Part shown: positions 1 through 11,017 of the stretch, piece after piece | Position numbering within the stretch: the first letter of the stretch is position 1 | How the letters are laid out: each line of letters opens with the position of its first letter | DNA from: Curvularia sp. ZM96 | Taxonomy: Eukaryota; Ascomycota; Dothideomycetes; Pleosporales; Pleosporaceae | DNA length: 64,000 nt | Direction of reading: 5' to 3' | Assembly (NCBI GenBank): GCA_022457065.1 | Contig: JAJGBQ010000009.1 | Coordinates: 372,001 to 436,000, forward strand | Translations under genes and position numbers: made by a program | Notes under the pieces: generated by a model | What the model was told of the DNA's origin: nothing | Databases searched by the model: none | The model's input: only the letters and a program-made list of their open reading frames with translations

Positions 1-1088
1 TATAGGTGCGCATGAGCATGTAAAATAGGGAAAGGGGGTTTAGGTAGATGCTAGATCAAGGAGAGTTGTGAAGTAGCGAGATGTATTTGCAGGGGTAAGT
101 GTCAGACCGTAGTTTCCAAAGGGACTGCAATTCACTTGGCACAATGTGTAGGATGCGGCGGTATAGCCACGGACGTACGTATCTCAGACCCATCAACAGA
201 TACTCTTCGCGTCTTCATTCAGAGGATGCAGACTGGTTCGACACTCGTAATCGACATATGCGCAACGAGCATTGCTTGAAGAATTTGAAGAGGGGATATA
301 CTGGAGAACTTATCGTGTCTGGAAAGAAAAAAGCAAGCGTTTTAAGTTACAGTCACGAAGCTGCGGGATGCGTGGCGTTTGGGTTGATAACATACAGTAG
401 TTCGTGGTCCTGGAACAGCGACCAGAGGTGGAGGCTCCTGACACTACCAACGAAGTCTATCGCGAGAAGCTAGGAGAGTCAATTATGAGTTGTAGCACAG
501 CATCTGCGAAAGTTACTAAGAACAAACTATGCACAGGCGATCAGCGGCTCGTAATGACGCATTTCGACCAATGTCGTCTCACTACATACACGTACATTGT
601 CTTCTTGTTGATTAGAGCTTAAACTCTTCACTACATGTCCCCGTGTCATGTTCCATTAATACACTGGCAGTTCGTTTGAAGTCGGCATTTTCTTTCACAA
701 TCCTATCTGCCGACTTTATCTGAAGTGCCCTTCCAAGTACCATCGCACCATATCATCCTCTCTTCTGCCTTGCACTGCCCATATCGTACTGCTTGCGAAG
801 TGGACGTTCCCATCACCAAGCACACTAGCACCCGCTCAGCATAGGCCTGTGGTACATCCAACCTTTGGTATTCCCTCTCAAAACATAACTGTTGGAGATC
901 GTCTCGGTGTGGAGGCGTGACGGGTGTCTAGGTCGTCGATAATTGCTACTATGCATCATCAGCAGGTGTCCTCGAGAGATACAGCAATACTCGTACCTAG
1001 TTGCGTCTGATCATTCCATACATATTGTCCATATGTTCTGCCTATGCGTGGTATGGTTCAGTCTTGTCGCTTGTCTATTCCGTGCTCA
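1..1088. other. No gene recognised
   Basis: Short open frames occur on both strands, but none has a recognisable domain or a plausible splice structure. I see nothing to annotate here. Confidence 0.5.
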
Positions 1089-1580
1089 TCATTCAACAAT
1101 GCGCCTGTCCCTTCGACCAGATGCATCCAACTCGAAAAAGCGCCTTTCCTGGGCTCGACCCATGCGGGCTCGTGAGCGACGAAGCATGGTGTGAGACGGC
1201 TGCTTTGGGGTTTGCGAAGCTTGCTGGTAACGAGATCGACGACGTGCGGCGGCGGGTTTGTTAGGTGATGCGGAAGCTGGGTCCTTGCGCAGGGGTGACG
1301 TGTCGGGTGGAGTTAGAAAGGATTGCAGTTTGCGATGCGATGTCTTCGGCGATGGCGAGGGTGAAGGAGTCGGTGTGAGTTGCGGAGATTGTCGGCCCCA
1401 GCTCGGTTCAGGGGTTTTGTTATGTGACACCCGTTTGAAGGGCGCTTCCGTGTTGTCAGTCGCCTCCCGCTGATCCTGCAGCTTCGATAGTGCAGCGAGG
1501 AGAGGCCAAGTAATGTACCGTTCTTGGTAGATTCTCTGCACGTCGTCTGGTATTGTCGGTGAGCGCGGCGGCGATGCCAT
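1089..1580 (-). CDS. Small basic Pro/Ser-rich hypothetical protein
   Basis: This single-exon frame encodes about 163 residues from the ATG at 1580. Another in-frame ATG lies 7 codons upstream, and the open frame continues further. The N-terminal half has a plausible structured segment (IYQERYITWPLLAALSKLQ). The middle is low complexity, rich in Pro, Ser and Thr (TPTPSPSPSPK). The C-terminal half is strongly basic with Arg-rich clusters (AARRRSR, MLRRSRARMGR) that could act in nuclear targeting. I see no known catalytic domain. It lies head-to-head with the FHA kinase, with about 180 bp between start codons, so the two probably share a bidirectional promoter. I do not recognise the family and assign no function. 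Confidence 0.5.
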   Translation of the reverse strand: MASPPRSPTIPDDVQRIYQERYITWPLLAALSKLQDQREATDNTEAPFKRVSHNKTPEPSWGRQSPQLTPTPSPSPSPKTSHRKLQSFLTPPDTSPLRKDPASASPNKPAAARRRSRYQQASQTPKQPSHTMLRRSRARMGRAQERRFFELDASGRRDRRIVE

Positions 1581-1758
1581 GTTATGTTGTGATGATACCA
1601 TGCGTAAACGTTCGATGGAGGACGCGGTGCCCAGATAGCCGTGAAGTCCTCCCTTGGCAGCGCTAGTCTCATTGGGAAACCTCCGCCCGCGTCGTCCCAC
1701 CTTGTATCCTCAACCTATCCTGCACCCTACGAGACCACTTGTCTAATCTCTCAACTTC

Positions 1759-3514
1759 ATGGACCCGCATGGCGAAGAAACTGACGGCGACACCGAGCCA
1801 GATGTGTCGTCATGGGAAAATGTGTATCTCGGAGCGTCTAATGGCGACTTTGCACGATTGGTGCCACACTCTCCAGCGGCCTGCAAGCTTTTCAGTCAGG
1901 TTGTTCGGCTTCTTAACAGTGATGCCAGTAAGTGGAATCACGTGCGCAGCTTCATTCACTATGAAGTTGTGTATCCTGACGACAGCACTACTGGAAGTAG
2001 TTTTACCACTGCGACTCCACCTCCTCAGCATGAACCCGTCCAGGAATACTGTGGCTACTACCGACTGAACATGACCATTCCGCCTGCAAATGAAAGTTTG
2101 GGCTGGGTCCTGGGAAGTTCCCAAACAAACAAGCCAGAAAATTTTGTAGATTTCCTTCTTGCTCCGTTCGCCAACAAATATAATCTTCATTCGCGCCACT
2201 GCAGGCTGCGACGCCTACTCCAAACTGGTGTATTGCTGGTTATATCTGATAGCAGAAAGGTAAAATGTCGCTGATATATCAGTGTACTATCGACTTATCC
2301 ATATTGCAGGTCAGTGTCGACGGCAAAACTGTCCAACGCGACATCAAAAGGGAGGAGCAGGATGAACAAGATTATCAGGCCTCTCTACAGCATGGTACCA
2401 GCATCCAACTTGGCGACCTGACTTATCGTCTCGTATACACAGATTTAAACCCGAAGCAACAACAACGCGAACTCCAAGAAGCCCTCAAGCGAGCTAGCAC
2501 TGGACTTGATAAGTCCGTCATGCTTCTGTCACCAACACCATCCAGGAACACTATTGACTACCATGGTTACAGCATCTTCGATGCCAATCTTCACGGAACA
2601 ACTAGCACTGTGTCATTGGGATATGACAAGTCAAATGGGAAGCCGGTCGCCGTCAAAATGGTTAAATGTACTGCTGCGCAGTTCAATGACCTTCGAAAAG
2701 AGATTGAAATCCTGGGCCGCCTCAACCACGTAAGTTGCCATGAGCAGCAAAAGAACGTGACTAAGACCTTTTTTTTTAGACAAACGTCTGCAAACTTGAA
2801 AAGGTCGTCAATTGGGACTCATCCGCCGATCCACGTACGTGGCGTCAGGATGAAGGCCCAACAGTGGGCCTCATCATGTCGCCACCAGCAACCACTGGAG
2901 CACTGGGGTTACTCACATCCTGGAAGTCTCTTCCTGATTCTGCCACTTTTCTTCGTGACTCGATGCGCCAGGTAGCGTCCGGCCTCGCTTATGTTCACAG
3001 CCTCAACATGCTACACCGAGACATCAAGCCCAACAATATTGTTTATCACTCTACCAGCCCGGTACATGCCATAATTGTCGACTTTGGATGTAGCGAGCCG
3101 GATCCGACAAGCATGCGTCATCACCGAGGAACAATCACTTATCTTGCTCCGGAGGTCATGAGCGTGAAAAATGGAGAATCAACTCAACCATTCTCCTTCC
3201 CATCGGATGTTTGGAGCCTTGGTGTTACTCTTGTTGACTTTCTGTTATGCAAGCAGTTTCACAAACGATTGGGAGAGGCTGCAACCTATAACAAGTTTAA
3301 GGAGACTATGGCATCGAATACTGTTGAGCTGCACTATCCGGATTTCTGGAATCTGGCCCTAGAACTTTTAGCGTGGAATTCTGAAGTTCGACCAACGGCA
3401 ATGGAAGTGGCTCAACGCCTCACGGATCAAGAAGAAACTCGGCCCGAGAAAGTCTTGCGACGCGCATCGACGAGCGAAGAGTCATCGGCCAAACGCGAGA
3501 AACTCCAGATCTAG
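1759..3514 (+). CDS. FHA-domain serine/threonine protein kinase
   Basis: Three exons join in frame to 551 aa: 1759-2259, 2310-2729 and 2780-3514, with introns of 50 bp. The N-terminal third carries an FHA-like phosphothreonine-binding fold at about residues 95-215. It has LHSRHCRL, matching the S-x2-H core, then SDSRKVSVDG and IQLGDLTYRL. The first intron splits this domain. The kinase domain spans about residues 255-525 and has all catalytic landmarks: the ATP-anchoring Lys in PVAVKMVK, the Glu in RKEIEIL, HRDIKPNN, DFG in IVDFGCSEP, YLAPEV, and DVWSLGVTLVDF. The glycine loop is degenerate (HGTTSTVSLG). FHA followed by kinase is the order of Rad53/Chk2/Dun1-type checkpoint kinases. A true Chk2 orthologue is unlikely because the similarity is loose, so this may be a lineage-specific paralogue. 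The tail is charged (residues about 525-551). Confidence 0.85.
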
Positions 3515-3661
3515 CCACTAGGATTACACAAAGAAGCAGATAAGATGTTTCCTCGCGCTAAGTACAGATCGGGTGAATTGGGCTTGTGGGTATTGATATC
3601 ACGAATCCTCTTTCCACGGCAATGTTAAGGATCCCCAACCTCTAGAAAACGCGTCCGATTA

Positions 3662-4269
3662 CTATTCTGACAGACGACGAAAGGTCCGATTTCCACGGCA
3701 ACGTACAAAGATGCCGACCAGCACCACGCAGAAGACCAGATAGATGAAAGCCACAAATATTAGCCCCTCAAAGGACACGTCGTATCCGTCACCCGCGTCG
3801 TTGGACTCAACACGACAGGCCTCACCACGTCAACACTCACAACTGCCTTCGCCGTTGTCGTTGGAGGTTGCCATACATGCTTTGGGTGGCTCGACCATGC
3901 AAAATTTTTGGGCAGGTGCATCGCAGTGTTGAGGGCGACCCTGGCCGTCTTGCTGACCGAGGCTCCGTCTATAGAGCGAATTTGATGCATGAAGGCTTTG
4001 GTGGTATCCAGATGACCCAGAAAACTACAAGAAGTCTCGCCGAACAACGTGGAGAAAGCTTGAAGATGGAGTACGGCTGCGGGGAAGACGTTCATCCTTT
4101 CTCCAGTTGGAAGCGCTCTCGCATGGAAGACGACGTTGATGTAGCTCTTGGTCATGCTGGGATCGTCTTGGTAGAAACAACTGCCCACAGTGAATTCAGT
4201 CTTCCATAATTGTTGGAAAAGATGGAAGGCGGCCTTGCGGACATGGAGCACAGTACGTAAGGAAAACAT
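3662..4269 (-). CDS. Putative single-pass membrane protein
   Basis: I model two exons: 4269-3877 (131 codons) and 3820-3662. They give 183 aa across a 56-bp intron with donor GTATGG and a weak acceptor ending GTGAG. Without splicing the first frame runs on to a stop near 3760 and would lack any membrane segment. With splicing the C-terminus gains a clear transmembrane helix (LIFVAFIYLVFCVVLVGIF) followed by a short basic tail (VRCRGNRTFRRLSE). No known family is recognised. The gene is convergent with the FHA kinase and about 150 bp from it. The weak acceptor is the main doubt; a frameshifted pseudogene is the alternative. Confidence 0.45.
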
Positions 4270-4313
4270 GGCAGTAGAGTAAGCGCAATGACCACATGCT
4301 ATCCCGCACGGTA

Positions 4314-4535
4314 TCTAAACGAGATAATGGAGGGGGGATGTTTCTAAGTACCCCTAGCTAGCGCCTCTATGTCGTCTTTCTCTACTCATAGATACGATCT
4401 TGGTTTCTGTAAAATAATTGCAAAGTTAGGTTAGGGTTAAGCCCTAAGCGCAGCGCAACCCTAAGCGCGACTCTTACTGGGCACAGGCCACACCCACGAA
4501 TACCAACTCCTTACCAGACTTTATTTAGTTAACCT
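4314..4535 (+). repeat. Dispersed repeat, segment A (copy 1)
   Basis: About 200 bp from TCTAAACGAGATAATGG through AGATACG and TTAGGGTTAAGC recur in the same orientation at 38988-39184 with scattered mismatches and small indels. It contains a CTAAGCGCAGCGCAAC motif. The TTAGGGTTAAG string looks telomeric but is not tandem. The element class is unknown. Confidence 0.75.
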
Positions 4536-4554
4536 CAATCCTCAATTGTAGAAA

Positions 4555-4639
4555 ATAGCTGCAACTTAGGTATAAAGTGCAGATAATTTGCGCGCATCTA
4601 ACGCACTACTTCCTGTAATACTATGATAGGTGTAGCGTA
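4555..4639 (+). repeat. Dispersed repeat, segment B (forward)
   Basis: About 85 bp starting ATAGCTGCAACTTAGG are the reverse complement of 39185-39270, although flanking segment A is in the same orientation in both copies. Segment B has therefore been flipped relative to segment A in one copy. Confidence 0.75.
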
Positions 4640-5466
4640 AGTCATTAGTTAAGGGTTTGTTCCAAACCTTAGGAATAAGCCCCCTGCGGACCAAAAGCGC
4701 GGGCCACAAAAATCGATCAAAGGTTTGTTCTCCATGGAACAACTGCCAGGATTCTAATATATATAGTAGCACAAGAGCCTCGGTATAATTTACAAAACAC
4801 AACCTTGAAAAGCATCCACGTCTGCGGTGCCTGTACGAATCTGCTCCACTCTCCATCCGTTCAGCGTAATTACATGTCCCATCTCCAAGAGTTCACTTTT
4901 TTTGGCATATCTCTCAACAGTAACTTTGCACTAGTACCTACCGGCAGCTCAGCACACGCGATGTAATCGCTAGTATATTCACCACTGGGCCACGACACCT
5001 TCACAAGTGGACGACCCTGCAGAGCAACTGTACGCATCCTGACACAATGTGACTGACACCCACTCCATTGGCACTGTGCATTCACTGCAATATCCTTCAC
5101 CAGAGTGCGCTCAAGCGTCAAACGTTCGCCATTTGGCTCAAAACCTGCTTCGCAACAGATAGAGACATTATGCGCTGCAAGACCTAAACATTGTTCAGCC
5201 ACTGTAAACCTACATCATCCATGATAGATACATACTTCCCAAGTCTCGGAGTATATATGATGCTTCTTCCCCATCCGCGGAAATCTTCCCCGGTAACTAA
5301 CTAACTACTTAACTAACTAACTAACGTCCAGCGCTAAACGACAGCAATGCTAGCAATGCATACTGGTCGCTGCCTCTTGACCTAGAATGCTTTTATCGCA
5401 CATGCGCGTGTGTACCCAAGTCTTGTCTAAGCATAAATTGCTCTTATCATTCGCCGTCTTAAGAGA
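4640..5466. other. Repeat-derived spacer, no confident gene
   Basis: Positions about 4660-4740 resemble about 35100-35190 (shared CAAAAGCGC core and flanks), so another diverged repeat lies here. A 110-codon minus-strand frame (4870-5202) with seven Cys begins only at a GTG codon and has no family I recognise. It may be a relic exon. A short CTAA microsatellite occurs near 5296-5325. Confidence 0.4.
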
Positions 5467-5931
5467 TTAGTACATTCTAGCAATAGGAGCTACCCAGGTT
5501 GGTCCTGGCTCCAGCTGGAATAACCAAGGCATACGGTCCATAAGCGTCGAAGCGTCAATCGAATCTTCGTCTGTGTCTGAGGGAATCACTGTTTCTGTCA
5601 AAACCTCTTTCGTTGGTGTAACCAGTGCCATCGCCGCTTCAGCTGCCTTGGTTTTTCGTTTGCAATTGAGTTTTCCTTGGCACTTTTCGACTGGCGCTGC
5701 CCCCTCTCCGCCACGATCAGCGCGCATCTCTCGTAGTTGCTCATCACTCGTGGCCGTTGCCTTTCCTAGGACGACTAACCTAGCCGACCTACGTAGCTGT
5801 TTTGCCATTCTCGCGGTAGTAAAAGTGTCTTGCTCGATTTTCCCGTATGAAGATTTAGCGCTTTCTGATGTTACTGGCGTAATCGGTGTGGTGGGGGATT
5901 GGAGTACACTCGTCAGAGGGCAAGGCCCCAT
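5467..5931 (-). pseudogene. Pogo/Fot1-type transposase C-terminal remnant
   Basis: A 154-codon frame has a Thr/Pro/Ser-rich beginning (SPTTPITPVTSES), a Lys/Arg-rich middle and a terminal WVAPIARMY. I know the W-x-APVARM-type ending and the basic tail from fungal pogo/Fot1 DDE transposases, and a similar ending (APWIAPVARM) occurs in the relic at 34.5-35 kb. No DDE catalytic core or DNA-binding HTH is present. This is therefore most likely the isolated tail of a degraded DNA transposon rather than a host gene. A small host protein cannot be excluded without a database search. Confidence 0.5.
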
Positions 5932-6941
5932 GTTATCGATATTAGATCCTTTGGAAAGGGTCTCGGCCTTTTCTGGACAGTATAACTAGATCTATGTAGT
6001 ATTCCTCTTTGTTGCTGACTTTTCCTAGGTAGTTTCATGGAGAGAACTCAAGTGCTGCTTGCTAACTCGCTCAAAGCCTCCTCCATAGAATTTTTTCGCC
6101 TGTTTTGTCGCAATAGGCTACCGTTTAGACAACACCAGACGCCAAAATCTCACGGCTAGGCTTCGTACAAGGTGTGGGATAGGACTCAGAGGCACTACTC
6201 AAGCCAAAGCATCATATATATCATTATACGGGCTCTTTGCGTAGCTCTGACTTGTATGTATCTGCGAATCTACTACTGTAAGTTGATTCACATGTACCTG
6301 TTTGGAAAAGAAGTGCAGCTTACCCGAGATAGGACTAGTAGTCAATACTTCGATAAGCAATTTCGCACGACATGTTATGGGCTGAAGTTGATTTCGCGCA
6401 GTGTGTAATACAACAACACACATCACGATGCTGTGTCATCAATTTCACACAATTACAAGCCTCTCGCCTCCATGAAAAGCTTTTCAGCACCTTCTTTTCC
6501 ACATGGAGAAACTACCGGCAGTCACAATCATGATGATTAAGTACTCTAACAAGTACAACATCGAACATGATCTAGACTAGTTACAGATGCTGTCGTGAAA
6601 CAACAACGTGGGTATATGTGAGAGAAATGTTTCTAGCTTTTGTTGTCAAGCACAGTCGCTTTTGAATATTGATAAAGTCGAGACTAACTAAGATTAAGCA
6701 TCATGCTCACGCTCACCCGAAATGGTCAGAAAGATGAGATGCATCATGCGAACATCCTATCCTTGCATTGCCATCAATGGAGCGCGGTCTCGATAGATCT
6801 TTCGCAAAGTTTGCCCTAGAATAGATTGGTAAGTAAGTTTGGGGAGGCGGGGCAGCTACAACTTTCGTTGACGTTTTTGAAAGACTCATTGTTTTAACCA
6901 TGTGAATTACCATCATAAGAGTAGCACAATCTGTGCATATA
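5932..6941. other. No gene recognised
   Basis: The stretch is AT-richer intergenic DNA. Open frames are short and lack domains. A weak similarity between about 6480-6550 and about 7985-8055 (both around a GATTAAGTA string) may be a further old repeat. Confidence 0.4.
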
Positions 6942-7219
6942 CACTCTCATGCACTTGCAGCTTCCGGTTTCTGTAAGCAGACGACCTTTAATCCCACGCT
7001 AAGCCTCTATCGCTTAGTAGTAATCTTACCCAGATAGTACTAGTTTCTACCAGCAATGCCATGGGTCGATCTGCTTTCAGACGCTCAGACCAATCAACGT
7101 GTCATATCTATAGAGCCTAAGACTTTTCCAGATAATCGTATGCCAGGCGGATCCATGTCCCGCGTGGGATGACAAGTAAGCCGCGTGTGCAAAGCGGAAG
7201 CTGCAAATGCATGAGAGTG
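6942..7219 (-). mobile_element. MITE family 1, copy 1 (278 bp)
   Basis: Terminal inverted repeats begin CACTCTCATGCACTTGCAGC on the left; the right end is the inverted counterpart with one mismatch in this stretch. TA dinucleotides flank both ends (6940-6941 and 7220-7221), as expected for Tc1/mariner-class insertion. There is no coding capacity. It is in the opposite orientation to the copy at 23226-23503 and the same length. Confidence 0.85.
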
Positions 7220-7249
7220 TACCACCATGGCCCTGAGCCTTTTGATTGA

Positions 7250-7545
7250 TCTCAGTCCATGTCGAATCTTCACTTACTAAATCCGTAGTCAGTGACTAGT
7301 TTTGGTGCACCATGCACGTTCTTAAGAGGTTGCATCTCCTTGAAGTCTACTTTAGCGGTTCTATCAGGGCTTCTGCGGCTTTCTTGTGATTGAGTTTCAG
7401 AGAGATAGCAAACACAGCCCTGACTGTATTTTCAAATTCCTGCTCCTTTTGGAAAACTTGACCTCTAAGGCATGCATGCGTTCTCTTTTTTGAGTTACAA
7501 AGACATGCTACGACGAGACTGCGCCACAGTCATGCGACTGCTGAG
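7250..7545 (-). repeat. Arm of an inverted duplication (copy 1)
   Basis: Read on the minus strand, this segment matches 22857-23150 over about 300 bp with many substitutions and small indels. Together with the adjoining MITE it forms an inverted duplication of about 600 bp (6942-7545 against 22857-23503). In this copy the short frame that is open at 22.9-23.1 kb is interrupted. Confidence 0.75.
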
Positions 7546-8115
7546 CAGGACCCTAGCCAATCAGTGTGTGTTCAGTAATGGGCAAGCCACGATCCTTGAT
7601 ACCGCTTGCTGAGTTTAGAAACAGTCTTTTTCTCTTTGACGTCATTGTAGAGTGGGACGACAAAGGTCCTAACAATAGAGGTACTGAGCATGAAGCTTCT
7701 TGCGGAGTGTAACGAAAACAGTTGTCCTTTAATTGTGTAATTCGTTGCTTTTTGCTTTTACAAAACCATCGCTAAATCACCAGCGAATACCGAGTATACA
7801 GTAGTTAGTGAATTAAATCTCTAGTTAAATAGGGCTTTCTGAAAGCAACGCCATACACGATAAAGATTTTCTAGCACATTCAACCCTGTTCACGTTCCGA
7901 GACCCATGACGTGCGCTGGAGTAACAAGGGATACCATAGCGATTTGTTACAATGTTGTTTATGGTTAAGCGCATCTCGCCACCATGGGAGGCTTTTTTTG
8001 CGTCTCTTTCTCCGCACGGCGAAAATGCTGGCATCCACAATCTTGACGATTAAGTAGTGCTCAACTGCGGGAGAACTATCTCAGATAACTAAGTTAGAAC
8101 CTACAATTTGATTTT
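7546..8115. other. No gene recognised
   Basis: Spacer between the inverted duplication and the R-SNARE gene. I see no domain-bearing frame and no repeat I can place with confidence. Confidence 0.4.
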
Positions 8116-8944
8116 CTAACATAACTTTAGGTAGGCAAGAAACACTAAAAAACAGTTTCGTTTTTGTTTAACCTGTAAGTTGTTAGCGACTGTCCTCTTG
8201 AGCATCCTATTGAACACCAACCCCTTGGTAGAAGTTTTTGCTTGAACTTCGTAAATTGCCGCTTTGTTCTACTAGGTCTTCGAGGTTTGCCCCTCGCTCT
8301 ATTGTCTTCTGAACTGTTTTTTTTAATATTGTTTTTGTTTCGTCCAGCTCTTGCTGTATAGTGTGCGGTAATTCTGCTCTTCTCCACTTTTCCTCCATGC
8401 TTGGCATAGAATACAGTTTTTCCCAATGCTGCTTGTCTACGTTTTGAAAACTTTTGCATATATCTATCACAACATCACGGGCAGCCAGATTTGTTTTCGA
8501 ATTAGCTTCAGAGTTTTCATTCTTGATGATTAGTATGCTGCAAGCCTGGTCGGAACGATAGATGTGGACAATCAGATTGAGTTTATCTATAATACATACT
8601 TAGCTAGCGTTGGTGTACGGACTAAGGAGCATACCTTCTTCTCCGAAATGTATAGGGTAATTGATCTTGTGAAGCCGACAGTTCTGAGCTAATCCTTTTT
8701 CATATTCGTCAATCTAACATTCAGTTAGCTGCGAAAGCTGTATAACCTTTCCCTATCTACCTCTTTCAGCAATGATTTTTTCATGCAGGACAACAAAGGA
8801 CCAGGGATAGGGACATAATCCTTTGAATAAATCTCAGATGGATTTTCCTCATTGTTATTGAAAATCTAAATAGCGATTAGGCAAAAATGTATCAGTTCAG
8901 TAGGCCCAGAATACCTTGAGACGGAGTATAGGGATTGTATTCAT
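8116..8944 (-). CDS. Divergent Ykt6-like R-SNARE (five exons)
   Basis: Five exons join in frame to 211 aa: 8944-8915, 8865-8761, 8713-8635, 8586-8222 and 8172-8116. All four introns are 47-49 bp with GT...AG ends. Ykt6 is about 200 aa, so the length fits. The N-terminal 100-110 residues have the position of a longin domain, with a strand-like segment KLNLIVHIYRSDQACSILII. The SNARE motif begins QQELDETKTILKKTVQ and continues ERGANLEDLVEQS, with the zero-layer Arg of R-SNAREs in ERG. A post-motif segment resembling Ykt6 follows (SSSKNFY, then VKQKRNC). Ykt6 normally ends in a prenylated, palmitoylated CC-type CAAX box. Here the last exon gives NCFLVFLAYLKLC, a hydrophobic tail instead. It presumably acts in vesicle fusion. 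Sequence divergence and repeat-rich surroundings suggest a fast-evolving paralogue rather than the essential housekeeping copy. Confidence 0.75.
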
Positions 8945-9434
8945 CTTGTAAATCGCAATAGCGAAGCTTGGGGAAGAATAGGAGAAGATTAACGCAGATG
9001 AGTCTATAATATACAATACAGATGAGTTCCTATATATCTACACGTGGGTGAGCATTATGGGTAAGACGAAAACACGACTAAAACCACGTAGAAGTTGCCC
9101 ATGACAACATGCTGACAGCTTTTTTCTCATGCACACCCAACCATGCGCTTTTCGTAGATGAGTATTCGAGAACGTCTAAAAATAGATCTGAGATTCGGAA
9201 GCAGTCATATACATTCTGTTTGAAAGCTGAGACAATGTCTATCTGCTGTGGTAGCTGGTTGCGTTCTACATATATGCTACTTTGTACAATTACTAGAACT
9301 CATACGATACTTTCGATTCTTTTGTGATGTTGTCACAATGCTTTTCTTCTCATCTAAAATCTCCACAAGGGAGTCAATCAGCGTACCTCAGGGTTGTGCT
9401 AGCAGCTTGAGGGGCAAGGTAAGATGAATAGGTT
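8945..9434. other. No gene recognised
   Basis: Upstream region of the R-SNARE gene. A CACGTG E-box-like palindrome lies near 9041, but I see no TATA-like element at a convincing distance and no other feature. Confidence 0.35.
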
Positions 9435-9720
9435 AGTAACTCTTGTATTGTATTTGTACTCGTAACTCAACTTAAAAAAATTCAGCTCTAAAGACTGAAT
9501 GCTGAGATGTATGGTTCGCTCATTGTCTAGCACTATACTGATTAATACTGTGCCCTTTTTGATTGGCTGTGGTACTTATCTTGATTGGTTGCCTTGCTCA
9601 CCAGTGGGTTCTGCTCGATGATGAGTAGCACGGTAGAAAGGATTGCGGTACAGCGTGTTAGGTTCAATCCTCCAAACAACTTACAGCCGCTTGGGTGTAA
9701 TCAGTTTGAGCGTCATCATG
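9435..9720 (+). repeat. SINE-like element with tRNA A/B boxes
   Basis: The head begins near GTAACTCTTGTATTGT. The internal promoter-like part has an A-box-like TAGCACGGTAG (9626-9636) and a B box GGTTCAATCC (9661-9670), with AGGATTGCGG between them. The spacing is that of tRNA genes and tRNA-derived SINEs. It is one of about a dozen related copies in the window. Confidence 0.6.
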
Positions 9721-10576
9721 GTATTTTTATGGTCGTCCAATCACAGTCCCGAAAGAATACGTAGCCGAACTGCTCTCCCATTTTTCACACTCTTATACAT
9801 ATATTCCTATTCAGATAGGGGTTGGATGAATTAGCCAGGAGCATACATCGCGACCTCATGAACACCACAACACCTAGCTCAGGCGTCTTAACAGCAAAGA
9901 AAGTACATCTAATAAGAACTAGTTGGCGAAAATGAAAGAATGAAAAGACCGTGTTGCTTACTTGCATGGGTGGACGATACATGATGGCTCTTAGCCTCAA
10001 TAATGGCTAACCAACAGTAAGCAACCCCGCGCGATTACCGGAAGCTATGGCCTAGTTAGTTAATTCAAATCGGTGTAATTGATTGTGTTAGCAAATCACA
10101 TTGCCCTCCTCTATCGCGGATACTATTTATACAGAGTATAGCCTGCTCAAGGAAGGATTCTTCGTCTACGTTGAATATGTCTACGGCAACGTATCATGCA
10201 TATTGTTAGAATCCGCTCAAGATGACGAAGTCATCTATGCAAAGCTCATTTTCTGACAAATCTAATAAAAGAACAAAAAGAAAGAACGCTGATGACTAGA
10301 CTACACTGCGTCCTCTAGCGGAGTTGTAGCGTATGTTTATTGTTGAGGATAACATGTGCTTGTGTTTTACAAGTACTGCATGCCCGTCATCCATCACCTG
10401 TGGCGCTGTTTTGCCTACTACTCTAACTTGGGTCTGTCCCTCGCCCCTATCATACGCTCGTGCGCATACATAGCCTATGACTCTTGACATCTAGAATGAT
10501 ATACATCATCAGCGGAGTATATTGCATGGTAGGCTGCTCACAAGTTTGGTGGTACGAGACTGACTGAAGCAAGGTT
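9721..10576. other. No gene recognised
   Basis: No domain-bearing frame is seen. The 3' limit of the SINE-like element is not defined and may extend into this stretch. Confidence 0.35.
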
Positions 10577-11017
10577 TTGGAATGGATCTTACTGGTCTTG
10601 GTTTACGCCGTTGTCGCAATGCGTATCTACATGCGCCAACTCCGCTTCCGAGAAAACCTAGACATAGCCGACTATCTCCTGATAGTCTCTGCCCTCAACG
10701 CTTTAGCCCTAGTGACTTGGGATACAGTTGCATACCAGACGGGCACATTGAATGGCAAAGTGAGGTCTGAGATACTATCCAAAGTAGGTCATGATATGAC
10801 CGTTTGCTTCTTGCAGATCTGCGCTCCTCTTACGAGACAGACATACTATGGCATTCCTCTACTAACGAGCACAGATTCTGTTTGCATGTTTGCCTTGCAC
10901 TGGAGTCTCTTCGCTTCCGAAGGTCGACGAACGGTGCGAAGCACTTTGTTAGTCATCAGCCTGTTCGTTGCTGGAGGACACGTATATATATATAGATTTT
11001 ACCATCGTCTGTCTTAA
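10577..11017 (+). pseudogene. SAT4/rhodopsin-like integral membrane protein remnant
   Basis: The frame starts with a hydrophobic helix followed by RIYMRQLRFRENLDIADYLL. This corresponds to the R-x-Y-x-R-x(n)-DDYL signature of the fungal rhodopsin-like/SAT4 (PTH11-related) membrane proteins. A second hydrophobic stretch follows. About residue 75 the expected helical continuation appears partly in another frame (LRSSYETDILWH), which suggests a frameshift or a missed intron. The preserved part is about 145 codons, against the usual 300-400 aa with seven helices. No downstream helices are found before 12 kb. I read this as a truncated, decaying gene. Confidence 0.45.

Noticed and set aside
4430..4470. 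TTAGGGTTAAGC and CCCTAAGC strings (also near 31.8 and 39.1 kb) as telomere or interstitial telomere repeats
   Set aside because: The hexamer is not in tandem, and the strings sit inside dispersed repeats that recur with unrelated flanks.
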